DNA of 11,074 nt from an uncultured Porphyromonadaceae bacterium (GTDB taxonomy: Bacteria > Bacteroidota > Bacteroidia > Bacteroidales > Muribaculaceae), in assembly GCA_947166165.1 (NCBI GenBank), contig CAMVDK010000091.1:1-11074 (forward strand), in the 5' to 3' direction. A program made the position numbers and the translations under genes. Position 1 is the first letter of the stretch. Each line of letters opens with the position of its first letter. Below the pieces are notes generated by a model that was not told the DNA's origin, did not search any database, and was given only the letters and a program-made list of their open reading frames with translations. Shown piece by piece: positions 1-7,600 of the stretch.

Positions 1-29
1 GTGGACTATATCTCATTTCTCCTTTTTTT

Positions 30-299
30 GTGTCCAACTTTTGGGGCGCAGTTCAGATGCTGGCAAGGGGGCACTGGGGCATCGAGAACCAGCTCCACTG
101 GCACCTTGATGTCACCTTCAAAGAAGACGCGTCAAGGGCAAGAAAGGGATACGCCGCACAGAACATGTCAACCATGAGAAAAATCGCTTTGCAGGCAGTT
201 AAGGCGCACAGCGACAAGAGAAGTGTCAGGAAAAGGCTCTTCAGGGCCGCAATCAGCCAAGATTACCTGAAAGAGCTAATAAACAACCTCAAATTTTGA
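30..299 (+). pseudogene. ISAs1-family transposase, C-terminal remnant
   Basis: This 89-codon frame carries the C-terminal end of an ISAs1-type DDE transposase. The block GHWGIENQLHW followed by LDVTFKEDASRARKG and then NMSTMRKIALQAVK is the family's characteristic C-terminal core, with the glutamate of GIEN being the usual third catalytic acid of this class. Full-length ISAs1 transposases are roughly 350-400 residues, so most of the protein, including the first two catalytic aspartates, is missing. Recognisable transposase sequence starts only near the ATG at about 57. The preceding 27 bases (GTG at 30, poly-T, TGTCCAACTTTTGGGGCG) look non-coding, although the frame stays open back to position 3. 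Either the element was truncated by a rearrangement near 50-57 or the gene is cut by the window edge; I favour truncation. It is not expected to be active. The family is well supported, the exact left boundary is not. Confidence 0.8.
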
Positions 300-336
300 T
301 GCGGTTTCCGTGTTGTTTTTTAACTTTTTTGGGGCG
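36..336. repeat. Near-identical AAC-T(n)-GGGGCG motifs flanking the transposase remnant
   Basis: AACTTTTGGGGCG at 36-48 recurs as AACTTTTTTGGGGCG at 322-336, in the same orientation on either side of the transposase fragment; the two differ only in T-tract length. The downstream copy lies 23 bases after the transposase stop, where an insertion-sequence right end would be expected. The upstream copy could be a second right end left by a tandem or deleted copy, or the seam of a deletion. No clear inverted terminal repeat or target-site duplication is visible in the window. Confidence 0.4.
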
Positions 337-386
337 AGGCAGGCGATGTGTCGTTGCGCGAAGGCATCGTGGGCCATGAAGAAATA
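300..386. other. Short non-coding gap between IS remnant and operon terminator
   Basis: Apart from the T-rich motif at 322-336 this stretch shows no credible gene, promoter or RNA. A long plus-strand frame that begins at 348 is the antisense shadow of the minus-strand gene ending at 456 and is not a gene. Confidence 0.5.
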
Positions 387-420
387 ATATGCACCTGCCC
401 GAAGCAAGGCAGGTGCATAT
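387..420 (-). terminator. Hairpin terminator of the minus-strand operon
   Basis: ATATGCACCTGCC at 387-399 is perfectly complementary to GGCAGGTGCATAT at 408-420: a 13-bp stem with an 8-base loop, extendable by one A-T pair. Read on the minus strand the stem is followed by a T-rich run (TTATTTCTTC), and it lies 35 bases beyond the stop codon of the last operon gene at 456. It therefore fits an intrinsic terminator for the five-gene unit. The T tract is interrupted. The hairpin could also stop transcription arriving from the IS side, but the plus-strand flank (TCCTTCTTGA) is less convincing. Confidence 0.75.
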
Positions 421-455
421 TCCTTCTTGATGGCGTCAGACGCCGGCAGTTGTGC

Positions 456-1721
456 TTATTGGACCACGAACTTGCGGCCTTGCTGCACGTAGATGCCGGC
501 GGGCAGTTGGCCGGCGGGCATCTGGCGGCCCATCATGTCGTAGATGGGTGCGTGCTCGTCGGTTTGGGCGGCGCGGACATCGGTGACTGCCGTGGCCGGG
601 GTTTCTTCCACGTCGGTGAGCAGGAGCTGGTACACGAGGCCGTTCCAGCTGAAGATGCCGGCAATGTTGCACATCTCGCCGTTCTCGGGCAGGACGAGGT
701 CGCTGGGGAGGTAGCCCAGGGTGCTGGCGAGGCGCAGTTGCTGGTCGCCGTCGGTGGCCACATAGAAGCGTCCCTGCTTGCTCACGGCCACGTTCTCGAG
801 GCCGACGAGGCGCGAGAAGTTGGCGTCGTCGAGCAGGTCGCTCATGGTCATCATGGCGGGTGTAAGCACGTTGTCGCGGGTCATGGTGTAGGTGTCGGCG
901 CTGGTGAGGGCGTCGTTGGTGGCCTGCGGGCGCTCGCGTCCGGGCACGTCGTCGTCGGGGTCGTCGTCATAGTAGAACTGGGCGCGCTTGAGGTAGATGT
1001 AGCCGTTGAGGATGTCGCCGCGCTGCAGGTCGAGCGACAGGCCGTCGAACTCCACGGCACCAGTGGCATCTTCCACATAGGCGGTGCTCCAGTCCACTCC
1101 GTTCACTTGGGCTTGGTTGAGGGTGAGTTTGGCCAGGGTGCCCACCTCGAGTGCGTTGAACTCGGCGATGTTGTCCACTTCGACGTAGGTGTCGGCGGCG
1201 GGGGTGTAGGTGTCGTCGTTGGCGTCGTCGGTGACCACGGTCATCGACAGGAGCAGTGTCTGGGTGTTCCACTCGTTGGCGGCGTTCTCGTTGTCGAAGG
1301 TGATGGCTGTGGAGTTGCCGTTCCACACATAGGTGGTGGCGTCGAGCTGGCCGTTGCCGGCCTGGGCCTCAAGGAAGAACTTGTAGTTCTGCACGCCGAA
1401 GGTGACGCTCGTGATGGCGCGTCCCTGGTCGGCGGTGAGGGTGAGCTTGCCGCCCACTTGCAGGTAGGTGACTCCGGCGTTGGTGCGCCACATGCGGTTG
1501 CTCTTTGCGCCCTCTACGGCGGTGAGCACCACGTCGCCCACGCGCAGTTCCTGACCGCTGATCACGCCCATGGTGGGGTTCTCCCAGTCGGCGGGGGTGG
1601 CCACCTCGAGGTTGAGGCTGTTGCCCGCAAAATCGTAAACGTTCTCTTGGGTGGCTGCCACGGCGTTGGTCAGCGAGCCACAGAGCAGCGCAAGAGTGCT
1701 GAATCGGGTAATGATGTTCAT
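456..1721 (-). CDS. Secreted protein with OB-like regions and type IX sorting-like C-terminal tail
   Basis: 421 residues, last gene of the operon, 54 bp after the DUF6850-like gene. The signal peptide is at about 1-23 (hydrophobic LALLCGSL, cleavage near AVAA/TQ). Residues 24-165 form a beta-rich segment of no recognised family. Residues about 179-252 (IAEFNALEVGTLAKLTL, then AYVEDATGAVEF and GDILNGYIYLK) and about 290-372 (LVGLENVAVSKQGRFYVATD, then NIAGIFSWNGLVYQL) each look like an OB-fold of the kind common in Bacteroidota surface proteins, joined by an acidic linker with YYDDDPDDD. The end, about 393-421 (IYDMMGRQMPAG, LPAGIYVQQGRKFVV), has the form of the Por secretion / type IX sorting tail, which in related organisms directs cargo through the outer membrane. 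ATG 1721 is chosen because it directly precedes the signal peptide. Export is well supported; the OB assignment is inferred from pattern only, and the molecular role is unknown. Confidence 0.85.
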   Translation of the reverse strand: MNIITRFSTLALLCGSLTNAVAATQENVYDFAGNSLNLEVATPADWENPTMGVISGQELRVGDVVLTAVEGAKSNRMWRTNAGVTYLQVGGKLTLTADQGRAITSVTFGVQNYKFFLEAQAGNGQLDATTYVWNGNSTAITFDNENAANEWNTQTLLLSMTVVTDDANDDTYTPAADTYVEVDNIAEFNALEVGTLAKLTLNQAQVNGVDWSTAYVEDATGAVEFDGLSLDLQRGDILNGYIYLKRAQFYYDDDPDDDVPGRERPQATNDALTSADTYTMTRDNVLTPAMMTMSDLLDDANFSRLVGLENVAVSKQGRFYVATDGDQQLRLASTLGYLPSDLVLPENGEMCNIAGIFSWNGLVYQLLLTDVEETPATAVTDVRAAQTDEHAPIYDMMGRQMPAGQLPAGIYVQQGRKFVVQ

Positions 1722-1775
1722 AATTGTTTTGATGTTAAATGGTTACTATGATGAATACTTTTATTGTCGGAGAAA

Positions 1776-3368
1776 TCAGAATGTGATGCCTATGGCCAGG
1801 CGTGCCTGATGGCGCTTGGGTGTGGTGCTTACCCCGGTGGCGGCATGGAGTGCGTAGCTGGCGTCGACGTAGGCCCTGAGGCGCTGCCCGGCCAGCGAGA
1901 ATGCGTAACGCACGGCCAGGCCGGCGCCGAGGCGCGTGGCGGTGAGCCATTGGTAGTGCTGCTGTGCCCATTGCTCCGGCGCGGCGGGTGCGTGGTCGTC
2001 GGTGCTGGGGGTAAGGTAGGTGCCATCGTCGGCCATGACGCCGCCCCCGGTGCCCCAATCGGCTTGGATGGTGAGCGACCACACGCGGTCGCGGGCGAGC
2101 AGCCACTGGCGCGTGACAGCTGCCTCGAGCTCGGTGAGGTGGACGCGGCGACGGCGGTAGTAGGGGAACACGATGGCTGTGACGCGCTGCCAGCTGTGGC
2201 ACACAGCCGCTTGCAACTGCCATTGCGCCAGCGCGCGATGGATGCCCCACTGGCCGTCGTAGGCCAGACGGACGTGGTTGTGGCGGTGGTAGCCCACCAG
2301 CCGCGCGTCGTAGTACTCGATATCGGTGACCCCGCCGTCGGCGACGATGCGGTAGGTGTTCTCGTGGTTCTTGACGGTGGATCGGCTCCACTGTGCCTCG
2401 ACGCGTTGCAGGGAGTTCGTGGCGGAGTGTTGCCACCAGGCGTTCGCCAGCCACTCGTCGCCGCCATGCCGGCTGAAGTCGACGGTGCTGGGCGACCGCA
2501 GGCCGTAGTGGCCGCTGCGGTGCATCCACTGCACTTCGGCCAGCAGTGTGCACGGGCCGAGGGTGTAGCCCAGCTGGGCTGTGGCGCCGTGGCGCATGTC
2601 GAGCAGAGGGTGCTCGCTGTCGCTGCTGGTGTAGCCCCGTCCGTCGGTGCGCTCGTCGCGCCCCATGGCGGCCCCTAAGTCCACCAGATAGTGATATACG
2701 CGGTCGGTGCGGCCGTGGGAGCTCAGCTGCACGGCCTCGGTGCGGCGCTGCATCTGGTAGGTGGCGCCGACAGTGAACCGGCCTGCTGTCCACATGGCTG
2801 CTGCCGCGGCCTCGAGGCTCATCAGGTGGCTGGTGAAGCGCGGGTCCTTCTGCTTGGTGCCGCTGGCGGCGGTATAGGCAAAGCGAGCCCCCAGGCTCAT
2901 GCGGGGCGACACCGCCACGCCGGCCTCGCCGTGCAGCGCATATTGCTCGCGGCGCACGCGTCCCAGCGTGGTGTCGGCCGTCTCGGCGATGTCGAAGGGC
3001 ATGGTCTGCGGCTGACTCCACACCGACCCGGCGGCCTCGTTGCCCCAGCGATTCGTGTAGTCGACCCCACCGCGTACTACCACGCGCTGGCCCATGCGCA
3101 TCACCGAGCGCACCTCCGCCCGCGCCTGCCAGGCGTTGGGCGAGGTGCCGGGAGCCGTCCAGTGTCCCTGCCCGGTGGCCAGCGAGAGCTGCGCGTCGCC
3201 CAGCGAGCGCAGGCTGCTGTCGGCCGGGGCAAAGGTGGTGAGGGAAGCCGGATTGGCCGTGCGCAGCCATGCGTAGGGCGCCAGGGTCTGGTCGTAGTGG
3301 AGCCACGATCGGGCCCCTGCCGTCAGGGCCACTATGGCGGTCAATGCCGTGATTAAACGTCGGTTCAT
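1776..3368 (-). CDS. DUF6850-like outer-membrane beta-barrel protein
   Basis: 530 residues, 20 bp downstream of the DUF4876-like gene. The signal peptide at about 1-20 (LITALTAIVALTAGARS) is followed by many alternating hydrophobic/polar segments with aromatic girdle residues. The protein ends in ARLAIGITF, a terminal phenylalanine strand typical of proteins inserted by the BAM machinery. The N-terminal region with SLGDAQLSLATGQGHW and the mid-region GARFAYTAASGTKQKDPRF match my recollection of the DUF6850 family, which in Bacteroidota sits beside TonB receptors and DUF4876 proteins. There is no plug domain, so it is a second barrel distinct from the receptor. It may be a channel, a scaffold or the membrane anchor of the complex; none of these is shown. 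ATG 3368 gives a clean signal peptide. The family name is from recognition, not a search. Confidence 0.85.
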   Translation of the reverse strand: MNRRLITALTAIVALTAGARSWLHYDQTLAPYAWLRTANPASLTTFAPADSSLRSLGDAQLSLATGQGHWTAPGTSPNAWQARAEVRSVMRMGQRVVVRGGVDYTNRWGNEAAGSVWSQPQTMPFDIAETADTTLGRVRREQYALHGEAGVAVSPRMSLGARFAYTAASGTKQKDPRFTSHLMSLEAAAAAMWTAGRFTVGATYQMQRRTEAVQLSSHGRTDRVYHYLVDLGAAMGRDERTDGRGYTSSDSEHPLLDMRHGATAQLGYTLGPCTLLAEVQWMHRSGHYGLRSPSTVDFSRHGGDEWLANAWWQHSATNSLQRVEAQWSRSTVKNHENTYRIVADGGVTDIEYYDARLVGYHRHNHVRLAYDGQWGIHRALAQWQLQAAVCHSWQRVTAIVFPYYRRRRVHLTELEAAVTRQWLLARDRVWSLTIQADWGTGGGVMADDGTYLTPSTDDHAPAAPEQWAQQHYQWLTATRLGAGLAVRYAFSLAGQRLRAYVDASYALHAATGVSTTPKRHQARLAIGITF

Positions 3369-3388
3369 TTCAAGAAATGTCGGTTAGC

Positions 3389-4615
3389 TCAGTTGGCCAG
3401 CGACGCGCGCTCGCTTTCCACAAAGTCGGCCGTGGAATTGTTGGTGTCCTGATACACGGTGTGGCCTTGCCGTGTGGTGGCCTCCTGGTCCACTCGGCGC
3501 TGCAGCGCGTGTCCCTGGCGTGCGGTGAGGTCGACGTGCCCCACATCGATGCTGGCGGTGAGGCGCTTGTAGGACTCTTCCCAGGCGGTGGAAAACACCT
3601 CTACGCCGTCGAGCACACACTCCACCGGCACCTTCCGGCAGGCGAAAGTGGCCTCGGCGCGCCCCTCGTCGTACCACACCAGGCTGGCGTCGGCGCCAAA
3701 CTGCTGCGGGGTCATGCCAGCCGGTGGTGTGAAGATGAACACTGCCGGCGAGGTGGCGCTCAGCGGCCAGGCCGTCTCCATGTCGTCGCCATAGCGCACG
3801 GCCTTGAGGTAGTGGCTGGTGGCGATGAGTTCGCTGGGCGAGGGGTAGTAGGTGGTGCTGGTGAAGTGCTCGATGTCGTAGGTGCAGTAGTAGTCGGCAT
3901 TGGCCAGGTTCACGCTGCGGCTGTAGGTGAGCGTGTGGTCGATGGCGCCGTTGAGGGCAATCACCTTCTGCTCCCAGGGGGCGAAGGTGACTTGGCTGCC
4001 CTGGAAGTACCAGAAGCTCGACGCGGCAGGCATGAAGCCCTCGTGCTCGTAGCTCAGCGAGCCGTCGGCCGTGTAGTTTTTGTTGATGCCATAGCTGTTG
4101 TAGGGCGTGGCGATGGCTAGGCACAGGCCGGGCAGCACGACTTGCTGGGGCGTGTTGTTGGCCAGGATGATGTATTTGTCGCGGTTGAACCATCCCGAGC
4201 CGTCGTCCTTCTGGCATCCGCCCACATAGAGTTCGCTGATCACGATGGCGCTGGTACGCGCCACGGTGATTGGCACGCTCACGTCCACTCGCTCGCCGCG
4301 CTGCACCACCACGCCGGCCACCTGGCCGTTGTAGATGTCGCGCCAGCCCTCGTGAGGCTCGCCCACGTGCGACACGGTGGCCCTATACACGCCCACGGGC
4401 ACCACAAATGGCGCCACGCCATCGGTGCCGGTGGCCTGCTTGTAGGCGGTGCCCCGGCTGTCGGTGAGGGTGACCTCTACGCCCTGCATGCCATCCACCG
4501 GGCCGCTCAAGCTCACGTTCACCACTGCCGTTTCGTAGCCTGTGGGTTCGTCGTCGCAACCCGTGGCCAGCACAGCCAGCAGCACGAGTGCCGAAAGCCA
4601 TAACATTCTCGTCAT
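3389..4615 (-). CDS. DUF4876-like outer-membrane lipoprotein, probably surface-exposed
   Basis: 408 residues, 24 bp after the TonB receptor gene. The N-terminus is a lipoprotein signal with lipobox LATGC, giving lipidated Cys20. The mature start CDDE puts acidic residues at +2 to +4, resembling the Bacteroidota lipoprotein export signal that sends lipoproteins to the cell surface. Residues about 30-118 look like a carboxypeptidase-regulatory/Ig-like beta-sandwich (VVNVSLSGPVDGMQGVEVTL, VPVGVYRATVSHVG). Residues about 123-170 (IVISELYVGGC, DKYIILANNT, LPGLCLAI) resemble the lamin-tail-type fold typical of DUF4876. The C-terminal YQDTNNSTADF also fits that family. Paired with a TonB receptor it could capture or present ligand at the surface, in the position SusD takes in glycan systems, but it shows no SusD similarity. 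The ligand is unknown. ATG 4615 is preferred; an in-frame ATG three codons later is possible. Confidence 0.88.
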   Translation of the reverse strand: MTRMLWLSALVLLAVLATGCDDEPTGYETAVVNVSLSGPVDGMQGVEVTLTDSRGTAYKQATGTDGVAPFVVPVGVYRATVSHVGEPHEGWRDIYNGQVAGVVVQRGERVDVSVPITVARTSAIVISELYVGGCQKDDGSGWFNRDKYIILANNTPQQVVLPGLCLAIATPYNSYGINKNYTADGSLSYEHEGFMPAASSFWYFQGSQVTFAPWEQKVIALNGAIDHTLTYSRSVNLANADYYCTYDIEHFTSTTYYPSPSELIATSHYLKAVRYGDDMETAWPLSATSPAVFIFTPPAGMTPQQFGADASLVWYDEGRAEATFACRKVPVECVLDGVEVFSTAWEESYKRLTASIDVGHVDLTARQGHALQRRVDQEATTRQGHTVYQDTNNSTADFVESERASLAN

Positions 4616-4639
4616 ATTCCTATTGTATTTTAATGATTG

Positions 4640-7600
4640 TCAAAGTTTCACTCTCACCGACAGTCCGTAGTAGAACGGCGGTATGTAGCCCGAGTTGTAG
4701 ATGGTGGTTCGCAGTCCCGTCTGGCGGCTCTTGACGCGCGCCATCGAGTTCCAGAAGTTGTTGGCCAGCAGCGACACCGCCACGTGGTCGCCAATCTCCT
4801 TGGTGATGTTCAGATTGCCCGACACATAGGCCGACACGCGGTCGGGATTCAGGTCGTAGCTGTGGCTGGTCTTGACCACGAGTGCCGCCAGGTCGTTGAA
4901 CAGCTGCGGGTCGTGGTCGCGGGCCCAGACGAAACGCTCGGCAAAGGGCACGGGCACGTCGGGCTGCTCCCAGGTGGTGTAGTATTCCGGCCACAGAGCC
5001 ACGAAGCAGTCGCGCTCGTTGCCGGTGTAGGGCGTGCCGAAGTAGTCGGTGGGCTGCGCGAGCACGTAGCCGCGCGAGGCACCGCCAGCACCCTCGCTCA
5101 GCGAGCGGCGAGTGTCGAGCAGCGTGGCCTCGATGCGCAGGCTCACCACCAGGCGCAGCGACGGGATGTGGGTGACCAGCGTCACGTTGTTGTTCAGCTT
5201 GGAGGTCACGCTGCCGTTGGCCACCGAGATGGCTCCGCTCAGCGCCGAGCCGGCGTAGTGGCCCACATATTGGTAGGGTGTCACGCCGTCACTCATGTAG
5301 CGCTGGCCCGAGGGCTGCCAAGCCACGAGCGTGTGCTCCACGCCCCGGTAGCGGTAGTAGTTGCCGTCGACACGCACACTGGTGCGCAGTGCGGCTATCG
5401 GTTTGAAGTCGATGGTCCAGTCGATGCCCGAGCGGCGGATGATGGAGCCGTTGAGGTGTGCGCCCACGGCGTTGAACGTGTTGCGCGTCTGCCCGGCCAG
5501 GGCGATGGGGGCCACGGCGCCGGTGCGGTCGGTCACGGTCACGATGCCCGTCTGGCGGTCGATGGCATACTGGCGGTTGGCCGAGGCGATGGCGAAATCG
5601 CCCTCAAGCGCCGCCTGCGAGGTGTAGACGTAGCTGAACGGCGTGTATTCGCTCGCGGTGAGGTAGGGGCGGTGCACCTGTGAGAAGAAGGCCGACAGCT
5701 GCACCGTGGCAATGCGCGTATGAGCCTCGACTCCCAGTTCGAACTGGTGGGAATACTGCCACCGCAGGTTCGGATTGTAGTTCGGCGTGAAGGGGGTGAC
5801 GCTGTAGGCGTAGAAGGCCTTGCCGTCGGCCGTGGAGCCGGGAGTGAAGGCGATGCGGTCGGCATAGGCCGGCGCGGGATAGAGCACGTCGAACGACGGC
5901 AGCTTCACGCTCTTGCCCCATCCGGCATGGAAGTCGAGGGCGTCCACCCACCAGCGGTCGCGTCCGCGCCAAAGGGTCCACTTGGCGTTGAAGCGCGGAG
6001 CGAGCGAGGCCACTGTGCCATAGGCCGACTGCCCCACGTGGGTCACGTCGGCGCGCAGGCCGGCAGTGACTTGCAGCTGTCCGCCGTCGGCATTGGTGTC
6101 GAGGGTGAAGCGGTCCTCGCCGTAGAGGGCCACGTTGTGCATCCACGGCAGCCGGTCGTAGCGGTATTCGCGCCACGTGGGCGCATAGCGCAGGTCGTCG
6201 TACCACGTGCCTCGGCCGCCATTGCCGGTGGCCGTCCACTCGCCGCCCAGCATCACGCGGTTGCCCACAGCCCCGTGCTGCTGGTTGCTTCGCGCCTTGA
6301 GCTTGACCAGCAGGCTGCGGGGCTTGTTGTCGCGGTAGCTTTTCACATACCAGTAGCCCGTGGGACTCAGGATGATGGGGGCCGTGGGGTCGAGGTCGTA
6401 GTCGGTGGCGATGTAGTAGCCTGGCTCCATGGCGTGGATGCAAGCCTGCGTGCTGCTGCTGTTGGCGTTGGCCAGATTGGTGCGCCGCTTGTCGGCCACC
6501 GAGAAGTCGGCGTGCAGGCTCAGGCTGGCTAGCCAGGGGCTGCCAGGGGTCCAGTCGGCCTGCAGGGCGCCGCGCAGCACGCGGTCGCGCACGCGGGTGT
6601 AGGTGTCCACAAACTGGTCGGGGTCGGCCTTGCTGTTGTAGCCGCCGGCGTTGCCGCTCACGTTGGCGTCGAGCACCAGCCGATGGCCTGCGAGCATGGT
6701 TGTGGTGCGGTAGTTGAGCGACAGCGTGTTGCGCTGGTAGGCCGTGTGGGGCGAAGCCAGGCTGCTGTAGCTGCGCGTGTGCTCGAGCGAGGCGTTGAGC
6801 ACGCCGTGGCGCAGGTCGAAGCCCTTGCTCACGGCCACTTGCTTGGTGTGGGGATTGGTAGCCAGGGCGATTTCCCACGGCGTGCGCCCCCGCTTGGTGC
6901 TCACCTTGACGATGCCGCTGGTCAGGTCGCCATACTCCACCGAGGGGATGCCGGGCACCACCTCCACCGAGGCCACATTGGTGGTGGCTATGCCGCGCGT
7001 GCTGGCGCCGGTGGTCTCGCCCATCTCGGCGTTGTTCTGCAGCCGCTGCCCGTCCACCTCGATGGCGGTGCCGAAGGCGGCGTTTCCCCGCTCGCCCGTC
7101 TCGGCGCGCAGGGCAAGGCGCTGGTCGGTCATGAGCGAGCTGTTGACCGTCTTGCCGCCGGGCAGCAGCGTGGCGATGTCGCTCACGTTGATGATTTGCT
7201 GGTTGTCGAGCGCCTGGCGGTCGATCACATAGCTTGTGGTGGCCCCCTCGGTGCGCCGCTGTGCGGTGACCACCACCTGGTCGAGCTGCAGGGTGCTTTC
7301 GGCCATGGTGAGCCGCAGCGGTGGGGTAGAGGGGCCGATGGTGACGGTGGTGTCGATGGTGGCATAGCCCACGCAGCTCACGCGCACGGCGGCCTTGCCG
7401 GTTCGCGCCAAGCGCAGCGCGAAGGCGCCTTGCTCGTCGGTCATGCCCCATTGCTCGCCCGGGCCGATGTCAACAGTGGCATAGGCCACCGGCTGGCCGC
7501 TGGGAGTGGCAACGAGTCCGCTCACCACCTGTCCCTGCGCCAGCGCCGCCATAGCGGCCATCAGGCACGCCGCCACCGCCCACAACCGATTCAGGCTCAT
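4640..7600 (-). CDS. TonB-dependent outer-membrane receptor (no SusD partner)
   Basis: 986 residues. Signal peptide at about 1-23 (VAACLMAAMAALAQG). Residues 24-105 are a carboxypeptidase-regulatory-like beta domain (GLVATPSGQPVAYATV, FALRLARTGKAAVRVSCVGY). Residues about 108-236 are the plug, with QVVVTAQRR, IEVDGQRLQNN and SVEYGDLTSGIVKVSTKRG. The remainder is a 22-stranded-type barrel ending in PFYYGLSVRVKL. Such receptors import ligands across the outer membrane using TonB-ExbBD energy. The plug stretch LLPGGKTVNSSLMTDQR through GETTGASTRGIATTNVASVE belongs to a receptor subgroup I associate with DUF4876/DUF6850 neighbours rather than with SusC; no SusD gene is present. An upstream GTG at 7639 would extend the frame, but ATG 7600 is chosen: it opens directly on the signal peptide and overlaps the preceding stop as ATGA, which suggests translational coupling. 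The transported substrate cannot be read from the sequence. Confidence 0.93.
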   Translation of the reverse strand: MSLNRLWAVAACLMAAMAALAQGQVVSGLVATPSGQPVAYATVDIGPGEQWGMTDEQGAFALRLARTGKAAVRVSCVGYATIDTTVTIGPSTPPLRLTMAESTLQLDQVVVTAQRRTEGATTSYVIDRQALDNQQIINVSDIATLLPGGKTVNSSLMTDQRLALRAETGERGNAAFGTAIEVDGQRLQNNAEMGETTGASTRGIATTNVASVEVVPGIPSVEYGDLTSGIVKVSTKRGRTPWEIALATNPHTKQVAVSKGFDLRHGVLNASLEHTRSYSSLASPHTAYQRNTLSLNYRTTTMLAGHRLVLDANVSGNAGGYNSKADPDQFVDTYTRVRDRVLRGALQADWTPGSPWLASLSLHADFSVADKRRTNLANANSSSTQACIHAMEPGYYIATDYDLDPTAPIILSPTGYWYVKSYRDNKPRSLLVKLKARSNQQHGAVGNRVMLGGEWTATGNGGRGTWYDDLRYAPTWREYRYDRLPWMHNVALYGEDRFTLDTNADGGQLQVTAGLRADVTHVGQSAYGTVASLAPRFNAKWTLWRGRDRWWVDALDFHAGWGKSVKLPSFDVLYPAPAYADRIAFTPGSTADGKAFYAYSVTPFTPNYNPNLRWQYSHQFELGVEAHTRIATVQLSAFFSQVHRPYLTASEYTPFSYVYTSQAALEGDFAIASANRQYAIDRQTGIVTVTDRTGAVAPIALAGQTRNTFNAVGAHLNGSIIRRSGIDWTIDFKPIAALRTSVRVDGNYYRYRGVEHTLVAWQPSGQRYMSDGVTPYQYVGHYAGSALSGAISVANGSVTSKLNNNVTLVTHIPSLRLVVSLRIEATLLDTRRSLSEGAGGASRGYVLAQPTDYFGTPYTGNERDCFVALWPEYYTTWEQPDVPVPFAERFVWARDHDPQLFNDLAALVVKTSHSYDLNPDRVSAYVSGNLNITKEIGDHVAVSLLANNFWNSMARVKSRQTGLRTTIYNSGYIPPFYYGLSVRVKL

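Noticed and set aside
348..1751. Plus-strand frame of 467 codons
   Set aside because: It is antisense to the signal-peptide-bearing gene at 456-1721, has a biased, low-complexity G/V/H-rich translation with no domain, and arises from high GC at third positions.
1735..3306. Minus-strand frame of 523 codons overlapping the DUF6850-like gene in another phase
   Set aside because: The composition is arginine/histidine/proline-rich without structure, while the overlapping frame has a signal peptide and barrel pattern.
3380..3402. tRNA-like string GGTTAGCTCAGTTGG
   Set aside because: It resembles a tRNA D-arm, but no T-arm GTTCGA block or pairing acceptor stem follows, and most of it lies in the DUF4876-like coding end and its short gap.
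3389..7600. SusC/SusD polysaccharide-utilisation pair
   Set aside because: The lipoprotein after the receptor has no SusD-like helical TPR features and instead looks beta-rich and DUF4876-like; no glycoside hydrolases, sulfatases or hybrid regulators are present.
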